Assembly: GCF_014066305.1 (NCBI RefSeq)
Contig: NW_023501176.1
Span: forward strand, 1 to 54,211
DNA: 54,211 nt
DNA from: Letharia columbiana
Taxonomy: Eukaryota > Ascomycota > Lecanoromycetes > Lecanorales > Parmeliaceae
Reading direction: 5' to 3'
In this document: piece after piece, positions 33,706 through 45,534 of the stretch
Numbering within the stretch: the first letter of the stretch is position 1
Layout: each line of letters begins with the position of its first letter
Translations under genes and position numbers: made by a program
The notes under the pieces: model-generated
The model's database searches: none
The model's input: the letters and a program-made list of their open reading frames with translations, nothing else
What the model was told of the DNA's origin: nothing

Positions 33706-35227
33706 CTACCCTTGGAAGCCAAACGGGCACTTTCCACCGACTTGCACCGCGCCGGCAGGACAAGAGGAGCCCTTCGACAGGTAGATCGGTAACGATGACA
33801 GGCAAGCGACATCCAACGAGCCGTCCGCATTGATATTGACCGCCGAACCTCCAGCCTTGCCCTCCAAAGTGCAATCATAAGCGCCGTCAAACAGCACTGA
33901 CATGTCCACATTCGACGTTTCAATGTATTTCAACAGACCATATGCACTTGCCTCGTACCCGACTTCCTCTATCACAGGTAGCCTCCCCGAAAACAGCACC
34001 CAGTGGTCGGGCTCGTTGATTTCATACTGCATCTGGGTGACTTGACTCCAGTAGAAAGCTTTGTCGTTATGGTCTTTGCAGACATCGCCGAGAGATGTGC
34101 ATGTGCGGCTGTGCTGGAAGACCTCTTTGAAGAAAGTCTTCGTCGTGGGTGTTGCAGAGAAGTGGGACTGCAACAGGGTTTCGCCGACCAAGTAGGTTGT
34201 GAAAGCGGATGTTATGCCGGCAGCTGGCTGCGGGAGATTAAAGGAGGTAGGACCAGAGTAAAGCCCATGGGCAGCCCAGGAAGTGAATGTTGGCACATCG
34301 CTCATGATAAGGCTGAGAGCTGACTGTAGCATATATCCAGTACAAGCAGTCATGTTGGCCAAATCAGTCTCTGTGGTCATGTAATCGCTGATGTTATATG
34401 GTGAATCCAACAAGATGGAGCTGACTGCTTCTGTGTTCTGTAGGCTCTGTGTGAAAGCCTGTACCGCAGCGACATTGACATCCGGATTGATCCGTTGTGG
34501 TCCGCTCGCTAAGACTGACGGTATCTGCCGAACGGGTTAGTGAGCTACTTATTGAGGGCGAAAAGGGCAGCCAATTCACCCCCCAGAATGGTAATCCAGC
34601 CAACAATGCCTTCAGTACGTTGCCATTGTTGAGTACCGCACCAAACTCATATCCGGCAAGGATTTGATGGAGTTTTGCGTATTCTGAGTCGCTTCCATCA
34701 ATGTCACCGCTTTGTAAGGCTGAAAAGAGTGATCAGCGCTGGCCGCGATTTCGGACGCAAGGAATCGCTGATGACAACTCACCAGCATAGTACGAGCTGA
34801 AAAGATTGTTGATGGCTACAATGTTACGCACGACATATCCGGCCTTTGATGCAATGCTCGGGCCGAGGTCGGAACTTATCTGGTTCAAAATACATTGCTG
34901 AAAGTTGAGCGTAGTACAATCTGAACCTGGTTTGGCATACGCAAAGCGTAGGAAGCATGTTGTCCACGGCTCTTGGGGATGGCAGCAATTCATGCCGTCA
35001 CTACCAGGCACCTGACAACTGGGCACGGTCCGGTTCCATTCCGCAAGATAGCCGGAAATGTTCAGCTCATCCCAGCATGTGGTACTTGCAACGCTGCTGA
35101 AACTGGTACAATTGACCGCTTGTCTGGTCTCAAGGTAGGCGAGGTGAGAGTCAATATATTCTGATGAAGCTGCTGCGGAAAGGAGGCATGCCGAAGCTGC
35201 AAAGACTAAGGAAGAAGAAAACAACAT
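33706..35227 (-). CDS. secreted Cys-rich fungal protein, function unknown
   Basis: Three exons: 35227-34783, 34719-34580 and 34524-33706; 467 aa. A signal peptide is clear (MLFSSSLVFAASACLLSAAAS). The mature part has many cysteines (e.g. SCQVPGSDGMNCCHPQEPW, CTTLNFQQC, CTGYM, SRTCTSLGDVC) and N-glycosylation sites, with no membrane anchor. I recognise the pattern only as a conserved hypothetical fungal secreted protein. At the 3' end a GTAGGT directly overlaps the stop codon. Splicing there to an AG about 25 bp on would append about 14 residues ending WCWKN at the edge of the inverted-repeat element, but such an intron seems too short. The plain stop at 33706 is preferred. Confidence 0.8.
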
Positions 35228-36887
35228 TTTGAAGGAAAGGGTATATCACTTCGTAAAAATTGGTTGTGCAGTCCGAGACCGTTCGCTCTCAGTCTTGTTG
35301 AAGTAGACTGCTTGTAGATTTTCCTTCGTCGTAATCTCATCAGAAGAATCGCCCACAACAGAATCAGGAACTTGCATTTCGCAGCTGCAGAAAGAAAACC
35401 TCGTCGTCCCTCGGCGCCTTCTGCGGTCTTTACTGCATGTCGCTAAATCCTGTAGGAAGTGGATGAAGATAAGTCTATGCGGTAGGAAGTGTACAGTGCG
35501 CTTAGATTTCTTGAGGCTCAGATGTCGCAAACTTCCCACACATGCGCTACCGTCAGATCACATTGGAGCTTATATGTCGTCCATACATCTTTAGCAAAAG
35601 CTCCAGGACATTTCTCAAGAGCAGAACCAAAAGTGCCTCTCTCTCCGTGAGTAAGATGGAGTCCTTTTTCACTTATGAGAATGACCGCTAGCTCACTTTC
35701 GGAAGATCCAGATCCCTCTGCAGCACTGAAGTCCAAAGCGAGCTCGCGATGATGAACGTGCAGTTCCACCTGACGTAAGAAACAAATCCACCCATGCTGA
35801 GAACCAGTTTCCGCCACCTTCATTCTCCGCGCTTCCATGACGAGTCAGACGAGTCTTGCATTGTCTTATCAATTGAAGCATCGCCGACGATAGCTCTTCA
35901 CAAGCTGCTTTGTCACCGGTCGAGAGACAGTGCTCTTGTGAGTTACTCCCAGTCATACTGTTACGACGGAAAAGGGCTTTCAAGCATGTGGGTAGCTTAT
36001 ACCTTGGTGAGAGTATGTGGTCCGAGCGGTAAGCCTGGAAGTAGCTACATACGGTATTATAACTTGTCTTCCTCTCAAGCTATCAGTCGTTCAGTTGCCA
36101 CACATAATCGTTCACAGTGCATTCATAGTCTCTCATCGGTCGTTTTGATTTTCGATGTGAAGTGTCCCATACTCTCTCTATGGGACGTGATCCCCGAGAC
36201 GGAATGAAAAGGCGTATGGATTGATTAGTACTACCGTTGTGTTTAGGTATAGTGTAACGCAATGCATATTTAGCACAGCCGATACTGAATCGTGAGTTGA
36301 ATGAAACTACTTTGGCCCCTAGGGTCCCTGCATAAGAAATAAAGATTGGCTGATAGGGAGCGAAGCACCCCAACTAGGTGGTCTTGTGGTGGAAAGGGTT
36401 TAAGGGACATGACACTCTAGGCTTATGCGGTGATATTGATGGAAGCATCTCAGCAGCATCCAGCATGACGTATCAAAACATTCAACGAAGCAGCAGATAA
36501 GAAGGATATTTGGTTGTGCTCGGCGTCAAGCTCACGTTTGAAAGATGTCGAGCATCACTTTATGGTGCCTAGCTGAGAGCCAGGAACGTGACGCTTGAAC
36601 TTACGGACTCATCATTATCAACTTCCGATTGCACTGGGTAGGACAAAAGTTCTATGCTGATCGAAAGACCTGCTTCATGTACCTCAATACGAAGTTGAAG
36701 GAAGGAGGAAGAGTAAGGCAATTTACTTGTAGCCCTCTTTTCTTCGCTTGCGGAACCGTTCCGCCACAAGGCATCGTCGTCATTTCCAAATCTCGCTTTT
36801 ATGATATTCCATGTCACCATCATCCGCCTTGAATTCTGCCAGCCTCGCTAACATCTTCTAAAAACCCTGGCGTTCTCTAACACCTAC
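35228..36887. other. 1.6-kb region without a supported gene
   Basis: One 106-codon minus-strand frame (35838-35518, with HVHHRELALDFSAAEGSG) has an ATG and reasonable composition but no recognisable domain. It could be a small orphan gene. The rest (promoters of the secreted-protein gene and of LYRM2) shows nothing. Confidence 0.35.
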
Positions 36888-37199
36888 ATGTACCTCCTGG
36901 TCGCCCTCGCCCGTAGCTATGCCACAGCTAGCACGCGCTCCTCAAGACTTCCTCCATCCAAGCCGCCTCTCTCTCTCGACCACTTCCTCCTACGCCAGCG
37001 TGTAATATCCCTCTACCGTAAGATTGTCCGTGCATGCCATAAAATTCCGCCTCCAACGAAGGAAGAGATGAAAAGATACGCAAGAGAAGAATTTGAGCAG
37101 CATAAAGCCGTGGAGGATTTGAGGAAGATACGGTATTTGCTTAGTACTGGGAAGACGGAGTTTGAGCGATTGGGAAAGCAGGTCAGCAATATGGGCTGA
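36888..37199 (+). CDS. LYRM2: LYR-motif mitochondrial protein (LYRM2-like)
   Basis: Small single-exon gene, 103 aa. The N-terminal 20 residues (LVALARSYATASTRSSR) are basic and hydroxylated without acids, fitting a mitochondrial import signal. The LYR motif is in FLLRQRVISLYRKIVRACHK, followed by the conserved YAREEFEQHKAVEDLRKIRYLLSTG of the LYRM2 branch of the complex-1 LYR family. Family members bind acyl carrier protein and help assemble respiratory complexes; LYRM2 has been linked to complex I. No introns or oddities. Confidence 0.87.
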   Translation: MYLLVALARSYATASTRSSRLPPSKPPLSLDHFLLRQRVISLYRKIVRACHKIPPPTKEEMKRYAREEFEQHKAVEDLRKIRYLLSTGKTEFERLGKQVSNMG

Positions 37200-37338
37200 T
37201 GATAGTATGACACCTTACCCAATGGGAATTGCTGCGATCAAGACCAAAGGGGCGCCCGGGTCTGGTTCAGTCAGAAGGAATCCCATCTCAAGCAAGCCGC
37301 CGGAGGGCTGAGCAGCTGGATCAGACCATCCCGCAGCA

Positions 37339-38353
37339 GTGTTCAGGCCACAAACAGACTATGGAGGACTACACTTACCAGCCCCTCTTCTGAATGCGGG
37401 AAAAATCGTAAGCTTGATTGGTATGCGTCCTGCAAGCTCCTCTGCTGACTCTGTAGTCTGTGGACTGCGTCCAGTGTCCCTTGACGAATACCCTGATCAT
37501 GCCGCAGTATCATATACTTTGGGCGATCCAACCTTGGATTACAGCATAACTCTTGCCCGTCGCCGGCCAATGATTACGGCTCATCTCCACTCGGGGCAGC
37601 AAAATCACCAAATCATACAGCCCGATGCCATCTGTATCGACTGGTCTAGCATTCTTGAAAGGCAACCAGGAGGTCTCTATCATGGGCACGATCTACAAGC
37701 AAGCCCGACACGTTCTTGTCTACCTCGGTGAGGCTGGAGGACACGACGCCCAGGCAGTCGATTTGATGAAGCTGCAGCAAATGGGTGCATTCATAGCCGA
37801 TAGCCCCAAGCAAGAATTTAAGCCGCCCCCCTCAACGGCGATGACCTAGTACATTCGCTTGGTCAATATTCCATCGATCAGACCCTGCAAGCTCTCGAAC
37901 TATATATACTTTGACCGTGAAGGCGACCCTGATGGCCGGTCTCATGACTTGAGCATTGCCGGCTTATCTTCCCCTGCAGACGCTGCTTGGGACGTTATAT
38001 AGTCCATGATACTGCGTCCGTGGTTCACACGCACGTAGCTTGTCCAGGAAGCAATCCTATGCCATTCATTACTGTCGTACTTGGCGCTTCGTCTTTCAGA
38101 TGTACACATCGTTTCGACCCCGACCTCCACACAGCCATACTTACCACAAGCTCTGGCGATTCAACGTTCAGATCTTAGAATCGTGAGGACGGCAACCTAC
38201 AGGATTGGGCTTGAAGACTTAAAGCCCGTAGGATTCTACGATCATGTTCCAGCAAACGCAGAAAATGCCTCGCTCTACGGCTTCAATCCCACCATTCCCG
38301 ACCGAACTTTGGACGATGGATGTTGTTCAAATAGTCATGTGTTCGGACTTTGA
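37339..38353 (+). pseudogene. HET-domain (heterokaryon incompatibility) pseudogene
   Basis: Successive HET-domain blocks lie in different frames: LDEYPDHAAVSYTLGDP (normally SYTWGDP), PDAICIDW, then after a frameshift near 37660 VSIMGTIYKQARHVLVYLGE, and later MILRPWFTRT with an in-frame TAG (38038-38040) at the position of the conserved tryptophan before (V)VQEA. Another TAG precedes it in the same frame (about 38000). HET domains trigger cell death after fusion of unlike hyphae in fungi. This copy cannot make a full protein, and its C-terminal region fades by about 38350. Confidence 0.75.
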
Positions 38354-38852
38354 GCCTTGCTACGTCCTTGTGTTTGATGGAACCTGAAGAAGTCGTCCAC
38401 AAAAATTGGGTTTGCAATCAATCAGGCATGTTTCTCAATATGGCATGTGATGTGCCACTAAATGTAAAAGATGCTTTTCGAAGACGGATGCACTGATCAA
38501 GAGGCTTTTTTGAGAAGCCTAACTTGGTAGGAAGTTTGCGGATCATAGCCAAAATACGGATTTCGGATAGCATTTGAAAATTGGTTTGAACCACGAGTAT
38601 TCTTATTCATGTAGCTCCGATCTACAAGGGGAACTTCCCAAATCGCCTACAACATGATGTCCAGAAACCCCCAGCTCGCGCTGTCGGTGTCTATTATCCA
38701 GAGCTCCATGTTGTGATATGACGCCACCAGAAGGAATTGGGAAGATGAGCGCATCTAGTCGAGAAAGGTGAACAGATCCGTATGCACCACGTTCAGAGCA
38801 CGGAGAGCTTCTCGTTCCGCGATCACGCACGAGATGCTGATCTCACTCGCGC
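38354..38852. other. intergenic region, no gene seen
   Basis: Lies between the HET pseudogene and the 3' end of the aspartate kinase gene. No supported features. Confidence 0.45.
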
Positions 38853-40738
38853 CTAGATCTGTATAAGCACGAATTCCACACCGCGGGTCACAAGGGAGGA
38901 GAGCCCACCTTGAGAGATCATCTCAATGTTGATATTGTTATCTCCCAGCGCCGTAAATAGCCTTCCCGCAATCCCAATACTCCTCTTCAACTGTAGTCCT
39001 ACCAAGCTGATGATAGCCATATTCTTCACCACGTCCACACTCCCGTACTCACTCAACTCTTCAATCGCATGTTGCAAGTCCTTGTGCTGATTCAACAGGT
39101 CTTCTGCATCCTGTTCTCCGCCTCGGTCCTCGGGACCTTTGATAATTGGCATCTTAGAGTGCACCGCGAGACTGATATGGAACTGGTTCTTTTCGAAAAG
39201 ATCGATGTTCAGTGACCAAGAAGCAAGGATCTTGCAGATCTGCGCGAGGAAATCTGCGTCTTCGACTTTGCGGTGGGAGTGGACGTTGACGACGGTGATT
39301 TGGTGCTTCACTGTTACGGCCGTTGGGCGCTTGGGATGGGATTGTAGGTTGGCTTGGGAGGATGGAGTGATAAGGGTGCCGGGGCTTTGAGGCGCGAGGA
39401 CGTTCTTGATGCGGATTGGGATTGAAGGGAGACATTGCTCTACTGTGAAATGATGGATTACTTCAGAACCGTAGAAGCTGTGGAAAGGTTAGCATAGGTC
39501 GTTACGAAGATGGTATAGACGTGCGTTAGCTCATTGGCCTCTCTCGGGTCAATGGATGATAATAATTTGGCTGTTGGAACCTTGCTTGGATCGCTGTCCT
39601 TTGTCAGCTTAGGCAAGACGGAAGACTGGATGAGTATGGGCATGTTTACGCAGTGTAGACGCCTGAAACTTCTTTCCAGACCTATCCACCAATTAGCGGA
39701 TTTGTATCTGGCACTTCGTTGCGTATATTAGGAGCATAAGGGAAAACCAACCTGTAGCTCCTTCGCTTTCGTTCCGACAGCAGCGAGCGCAGCGCACAGA
39801 TCGGAGTACCCACGTCCTAATTGCTTGAGCAAACCTCCTGGTAAAGGACCGAAGTACCCGGTTAAAACCTACCAAACTATCAGTCTCTGTGCATAAGGCG
39901 TGGCGGCGGAGTAGGCTGGGTCCATGTCATACCGGTACCTTGTCACCACAGAGCTCAATCCTCCGACTTATCGCATGAGCGACCTCTCGGTAGAATTCTT
40001 GATTAAACGACGGCGCTAGATCTGGTTCAATCACATCAGACAAATCAAGATATTGAGCCCGTATCCCATGATCTTCCAGAAGCGCCGTTAGATATTGAGC
40101 ACTGAGCTTCTCCCCTACACTTAGGATCTTGTCCTCGGCCTCGGGAGGCACATCTTCCCTCTTCGGCAGCGAGTCGAGCAGCTTTTCAAGTGCATTACAT
40201 TCGGCAGATATGTCCCGCTTTAATCTTTCTTCGATCTCTGGGTTTTTGAATTTCGCTGTGTTGAGGTGCTCATGCAGAATACCTGAGACAATGGCGCGAT
40301 GGCCAGTTGAATTTGGTTTGACTGCCTCTCGGGCAGCTTTCAAAAGGCTTTAAGTAGTCCCATGTTAGCATTTCGCACGGAGAAAAGAGCCATCGGTCAG
40401 ATCCAAATTGCTTTCTTGGCAATGATTCGAGGTACGACCGACCTGGTAGGACCAGATAGCTAGGAAAGGGCTTCATACCGATTAGTAGTACCCTCGGCTT
40501 TGGACTTACCACTCCTAGCGGAGCAGACGATGGCGATATTGTGGTTTTGAGAGAGGCTTGATCTGACAAAGAAACGAGTTCAGCGAAGCTAGTTGACGAA
40601 GGAGGAAGGGCTGACAATGTACAAGGCGATCCTGGCAATTTCTTGCGAAAACTTCCCAACCGAAGTACCTCCAAACTTCAAAAGTACACGCTGAGATGCC
40701 CTTCTGTGTTGCTCTTGGTGCTCAACCTGGGCTGCCAT
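38853..40738 (-). CDS. HOM3: aspartate kinase
   Basis: First enzyme of threonine/methionine/isoleucine synthesis, phosphorylating L-aspartate. Seven exons: 40738-40623, 40562-40479, 40347-39933, 39868-39752, 39681-39650, 39593-39525 and 39477-38853; 485 aa. Kinase motifs are KFGGTSVGKF at the N-terminus, IAIVCSARSG, LSVGEKLSAQ, TGYFGPLPGGL and GRGYSDLCAALAAVG. The aspartokinase core runs on to SGVYTADPSKV and NELTFYGSEVIHHF. Two ACT-type regulatory segments follow (ITVVNVHSHRK and MAIISLVGLQLKRSIGIAGR), the site of threonine feedback in yeast. Intron 6 (39524-39478) opens with GC (AC|GCACGT), as no GT donor fits the frame. Slightly shorter than yeast Hom3 (527 aa). Confidence 0.92.
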
Positions 40739-41453
40739 TTCAGAAATTCTTGTCTATGTTATGAAAAATTCAAAAGTCACTCAATCGTATGAAAGGAATT
40801 TGCCAAGCCGTTTAGAACTGCCCTTTGTGCAAGCGAGATTCGCCAGCTGCTGCCGAGCCAAACGCGCTGACTGTGCCACCATCATTCGGACGCGCCCTAC
40901 GATGTAAAGAGCAGAGTCTACATCAACTATCAGATTTCAGGTTATGCAATCGAACCGGGAACTATTCAGATGGTGACAATCCGATGCTGTATATTCTTTG
41001 GCCTTGTGAGTATCGAGGTTGAGCAATATGACCAATCGTTCGAGCCAGATTGATTCCGTCTTCCTATCTTGCATAGATACCGAGATCATTCAAACCAAAT
41101 TTGGACTGAGGGGGAAGAGAGGAGAACCCGAGGACGACACTAACGCCTTTGTTTTGGCTGGCGTGAGATTGGGCCGGGACTTTCTACACGAAGTGAAATT
41201 TCATTTCCTAACGTTGATGTTGATTGCTATCTCATGTACCATCCATGTTCTTGCATTATCCGTGCAACTTTAGTCGGTAACGCGGCTAGCAACATGAAAA
41301 GATGTAATGTTATATAATTCGCTAATTCAGTTCATGACGGGCCGTAATTCTCGCTGATGCGAGAGCATATATATAAAACCTCCTTGCTGACGCTCTGCTG
41401 AGCCCGGAGATCCGAAGCCTTGAACGACGCACGCCTCGAGTGTAAGTACTCCA
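40739..41453. other. intergenic region, no gene supported
   Basis: Promoter side of HOM3 and the 3' flank of the next gene. A frame at 41019-41273 ends in a hydrophobic stretch but shows no family marks. An ATATATATAAAA box is at about 41367-41378. Confidence 0.4.
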
Positions 41454-42542
41454 CTACATCTTCTTACTCGACGTCCCCCTCTTAAGCGCATTATACGATC
41501 TCACCTTCTCCCCGGCCGCGATCCTCCGCTGCTTGCGCCGCCAATAGCTCTCCTTGGACTGCTGTCTCGCCTTCTCCAAGTTACCCTGGTCGTACTTACG
41601 CCTGTAGTAGCCCTCCATGCGTCTCTCATTGATGCGCATTCTCTCCGTGGTCTGAGGCTTGGCGCAGGGTCTGCCCTTTTTCACTTCCCCGTTCGGCAAG
41701 ATCGCCTTATTTTGAGATGGTCGGCTGCGACGGGATCTCTTTGCAATTGCGAATGAAGACGGTTTGTATTCTTCGTCAGAGTCAGGCGCATCGGAGATGT
41801 CGGAGTCGTTGTCACTGCCGGTGTTGGGGACAAACAGGTCGTCATGAGGAGCGCTTTGTTGTGTGATGTATCCAGGGAGAGCCCAGCCTTCGCGGATTGC
41901 AGTGGCAACCAAGTCTTCAGGGACAGCAGAGAGGGACAAGTCCTCGGGGTTGAAAGCTCCATCGTCTTGGTAGTTTGAAATTGGCTCATACTGAAACATC
42001 CCTGCTGTAGCCGGTAGAGGACCCATATTGCCATGCAGGAACAATGGGTGATCAATCGACGAGAATTGTTGCCCTGGCGGAGTCATTACTCCGAAGTTGT
42101 GTTGCGTCATCGTGTTGTCTGAGGGAAGTGGCTGCAGAGGGTAGTAGGGTGTGGGGTCAATTGGAGATTGAGAGAAGATCTCGGGGTCGGGGTAGTTGAA
42201 TGGCTGTACTGGCTGCTCTAGAGGGCGCCATACCGAGCTGGGAAGAGTCTGTGACTGAGGAAGAAAGGAAACGTACCTCTGATCTGCAAGTGATGACTGT
42301 GGGGTAGTAGGTATGTCGAAGCCACCGTCAACGCTCTGAAGTGCCTGCTGGTTGAAGTCGAAATCATCGAAATCTAATGTTGCATCAGCCCGAGGTGCGT
42401 CAGCGAAGTCGCCTTCTGAAATGCCAAAAGGATACATGTCATTGAAGAATGGACCCTGTCCTGCTGAGTCATCTGGGTTTGTGAGGAGGCTGGGGTTCAC
42501 GATGCTCTGATATTGAAAGTCGCCCATGTCGGAGACACCCAT
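41454..42542 (-). CDS. hypothetical nuclear protein with acidic N-terminus and basic C-terminus
   Basis: Single-exon gene, 362 aa, not recognised. The first 260 residues are rich in Asp, Pro, Gln, Phe and Ser (such as DATLDFDDFDFNQQ), as in transcription activation domains, and contain many SP/TP sites. Next comes an acidic patch (SDNDSDISDAPDSDEEY). The last 100 residues are strongly basic, with a bipartite-like signal (AKRSRRSRPS), an AT-hook-like VKKGRPCAKP and a predicted long helix (MRINERRMEGYYRRKYDQGN, then KESYWRRKQRRIAAG). No zinc finger, bZIP leucine heptad or homeobox is visible. A DNA-binding regulator is a reasonable inference but not shown. Confidence 0.7.
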   Translation of the reverse strand: MGVSDMGDFQYQSIVNPSLLTNPDDSAGQGPFFNDMYPFGISEGDFADAPRADATLDFDDFDFNQQALQSVDGGFDIPTTPQSSLADQRYVSFLPQSQTLPSSVWRPLEQPVQPFNYPDPEIFSQSPIDPTPYYPLQPLPSDNTMTQHNFGVMTPPGQQFSSIDHPLFLHGNMGPLPATAGMFQYEPISNYQDDGAFNPEDLSLSAVPEDLVATAIREGWALPGYITQQSAPHDDLFVPNTGSDNDSDISDAPDSDEEYKPSSFAIAKRSRRSRPSQNKAILPNGEVKKGRPCAKPQTTERMRINERRMEGYYRRKYDQGNLEKARQQSKESYWRRKQRRIAAGEKVRSYNALKRGTSSKKM

Positions 42543-43614
42543 CTTGATGCCCTTCCTTAAGGGTAGTCTGTGTCTTGGTTGTTTGATAGTGATCTCTCTG
42601 AAGCGAAGGTCGTCGACCGACGTGTCTTGTTTTGTGACGGTATATATAGCGAAATTTCCTGTAGATGAGAAAGTGTATGTGGTTGAAATGCAGGAGAATA
42701 TTGATCCTTTAAGAGAGTCGAGAAAACAGTGTTAAAGGTCGAGTCCCTTGGTAATGGGATAACGAGATCTCTTTGTTGTGATCTCTTTGTGCGAGTGCAA
42801 AGACAAAGGATAGAAAATCGAAGCAAGGCAAACTTGATCATGATTCTTTGTTGCTTGAGGCCGATAACAATGCTCTCATTGTAATCGAGGACAAAGGGCG
42901 CGGAGGCATCGAAGAAAGCAGAACGAGCGTACACGAGACTCAAAGGAAATGATGATTGGATGGTCTCTTGCACGAAGAAAGCTTCTTGCCTTGAACAACC
43001 GGTTATTGCCAAAAAAGGTTGAATTCGTCCTGTAATTGCCGCTCAGTAGCTATGAGGACGCGGTCAAGCTGCCAGTCAAAGTATTTCAGTGGTGATGACA
43101 GATACGACCAGGAGCGTAGCATCATGAACTCAGAAGCTATACCAGACCGTACGGATGTGCTGCTACCACATCAGTTTAATCCTCCTACAAAGGGTCAAGC
43201 ATTTCTCAAGGTCATCGAGATTGATTACCAAACTGGCAGGTCTCCCGACACCAAAACGATCTAATACAGATTCCCTCTTCGCAGTGGAGGAGTGATACTT
43301 GTACGCTCGTGAAGCAATAATTACTCGTGAGAAGCCGATAGGGCATGGCGATTCTGACGCGCTAGCGGCGCGTATAATTTTAAGCATAGCCCTACCCTAA
43401 GCGCCAGCCGCAGTGGATGTAAGTATCATCGCTTGGCAATGCCAAGACTCTTGAGGATTGTGTGAATACGTAGGCCTAGTCAGACTTCCACACTGAACGA
43501 TTACGAGATTCCAAGTCGACGGTGACAGTACTACCACCATCACTCCTTACACTGTCACCCTTCCAACCACAGTTACGACCACAATTATCCAGCGACTCCC
43601 GTCGCGCCAACACA
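42543..43614. other. intergenic region with possible 5' leader and a Thr-rich coding scrap
   Basis: The first 470 bp may be the long leader of the hypothetical nuclear protein; a 151-codon minus frame there has no motifs. Near 43525-43590 on the plus strand, one frame reads as Thr/Val repeats (TTTITPYTVTLPTTVTTTI) typical of fungal cell-wall stalks, but only some 25 residues remain. No complete gene. Confidence 0.35.
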
Positions 43615-44334
43615 CTAGGTCACTTCAGTCCTTGAATCTCTATTACATGGTCCCTTGCATAATCCTACGGATTCAAAGACATTCCAATCTAGGGTGGAGT
43701 GTCTGATGTCCCCGCAAAGCCATTGCAGCAAGATTGGAAGCTTGATTAAAGATATGCTGATTCCGTATATGACCGTGCCCCGCAAAGCCATTGCAGCAAG
43801 ATTGGAAGCTTGATTAAAGATATGCTGATTCCGTATATGACCGTGCCGGCGTGAATGTACTGCAAGGGTTTCAGCTACGAAGAGGAAAGCACTCTGACAC
43901 TGGGCCACATACATATAGGAATGAGCCGAGGTTTTCGAGTTGAACGTCCCATTGCTTAGCTCCAGGAGCAATATCAGATACAAGCCAGCCAATGATGAGA
44001 TAGCCAACAAGGAATCCCTGCGAAGTGTTAAAACAGACTTCGCAAAGCACAGAAGACACGCGCATCCCAAGAGGATTACGTCTAATAATTATCAGCGTGA
44101 ACAGCCAGCTAAGAACAGAAGGGTCGTACAAGCTGCAGCCGCCATCTGATGCATAAAACGAGCTTTCGTGTAGATATGCATAGCAACAGCGAACGCGGAC
44201 AGAAGCAGAGAGACTATTTCAACAGCTACGCCCGTGCGATGCGAATTCGACGGGACAGTGAAGTCAGGGATGACTCCCGGTGGAGGCTTAAGCAGGACCG
44301 TTGAACAAGGCTTGCAGTTGCTCTGGTGTAGCAT
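43615..44334 (-). pseudogene. rhodopsin-like fungal integral membrane protein, broken
   Basis: Fragments in different frames on the minus strand resemble the fungal 7-helix rhodopsin-like family (often near PTH11-type receptors): PPGVIPDFTVPSNSHRTGVA at the N-terminus, hydrophobic helices, GAKQWDVQLENLG after helix 2, and YGISISLIKLPILLQWL as helix 3. Stop codons and frame changes separate them. A 68-bp tandem duplication (43710-43845) repeats the helix-3 coding segment and shifts frame. The later helices are missing. Not functional. Confidence 0.55.
43710..43845. repeat. 68-bp perfect tandem duplication
   Basis: Two head-to-tail identical units, 43710-43777 and 43778-43845 (starting CCCCGCAAAGCCATTGC). 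Sixty-eight is not a multiple of three, so any reading frame through it is shifted. Confidence 0.9.
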
Positions 44335-45534
44335 TCGAGATTGCAGACATAGTGATTGTACAGCCTGATGATTTGATCAGGAGGAAGATCAAAATGCTGT
44401 TATCGCAGATAGGTAATGGAAAGCACGAAGGAAGAGTGAGTGTGTATAGTCCTCGAAAGTCCGGATACTAGTATTGAGGACAACTCAAGGTTCCACGCAG
44501 AGAGGCTGAAGAGAAGATGTTGTATAATAGTCCGGACTATTAATCTGGAGCTTCCGTACTCCGTCGAGGTGGCGGACTCTCGTCCAAACCAAGGATTGCG
44601 TAATTTTTTGCGGTGAGACCTGTCTTGTATCTAGTGATCTAATACATGAGACCGTGGCGGACTGCAATAAATCGCTTAGGTCCTGAACTAGGTGGAAAGG
44701 ATCAGATTGAGATTATCAGACTCAGACGAGAACTTTGATTGGGATCCAAATTTGAATGATGCTGAAGAGATCGGACGCAGGATTATGTAGCTGACTATCT
44801 GTATACGTAAGTAATAAGACGGAGAAGAAGGTATTTAAGAGACTTTTTATCAATCAAAGGGCGTGCCCAAAAAAAGCCCACAACACTTAGATATTGACCA
44901 ACTACATACTTCTTACATCATGTCAATTACATGCGCTATCACAAAGAGTGGCAAGCATATTTTTTTCGCATACTGAAGAAGATTGAGCCATAGGGATCTG
45001 TTGAAGATATGACGGGTGGGTGAATACCTTTCTCCTGAGAGGTTTTTCAATGGCGAGGAGCCGTAGGTTTCGGCAGACCTTTCGTAAATAAAAGAAGGGA
45101 GGAAAAAAGAAAAGAGAAGATAACCCCACCAGGCGAGATTGGGTTTAGTTTTTTACTTTTCGTTTCCGATTCATACGGAAACAGCAATCATAGATTGAGA
45201 TAGCGGAATAATTATTCGGGGACGATCCCTATATTAACTTGTGAGGTACCTAAGTCTCTGTCCGATTCAAGCATCCCTAGTACCTATTGATTTGAGGCAA
45301 TATAGGACCTCAGTAGTATCAGTCTTAAAGCTCAGTCTCTGATCACTAATTATGACCTTTAACTTCTCACGTCACGCGTGTGAGGGAAACCGTATCACGT
45401 CAGACTTAAATCTCAAAGCGACTATCGAGCAAGATAACACTGGCTGCTCAACTCCATGAAGCATTGAACCCTACTAACGCGTTCTCCTAATGTCCAATGT
45501 CGAATAGCAAAGCTGTCCAACCCTGTCGAGCGAG
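44335..45534. other. 1.2-kb AT-rich intergenic region
   Basis: No gene supported; short frames only. It contains the promoter of the polymerase kappa gene at its right end. Confidence 0.45.

Noticed and set aside
40928..40975. tRNA-like T-arm (GGTTCGATT on the minus strand)
   Set aside because: No matching acceptor, D or anticodon stems at the right spacing.
42557..43012. 151-codon minus-strand frame upstream of the hypothetical nuclear gene
   Set aside because: No motif or compositional support; it lies where the leader of the downstream gene is expected.
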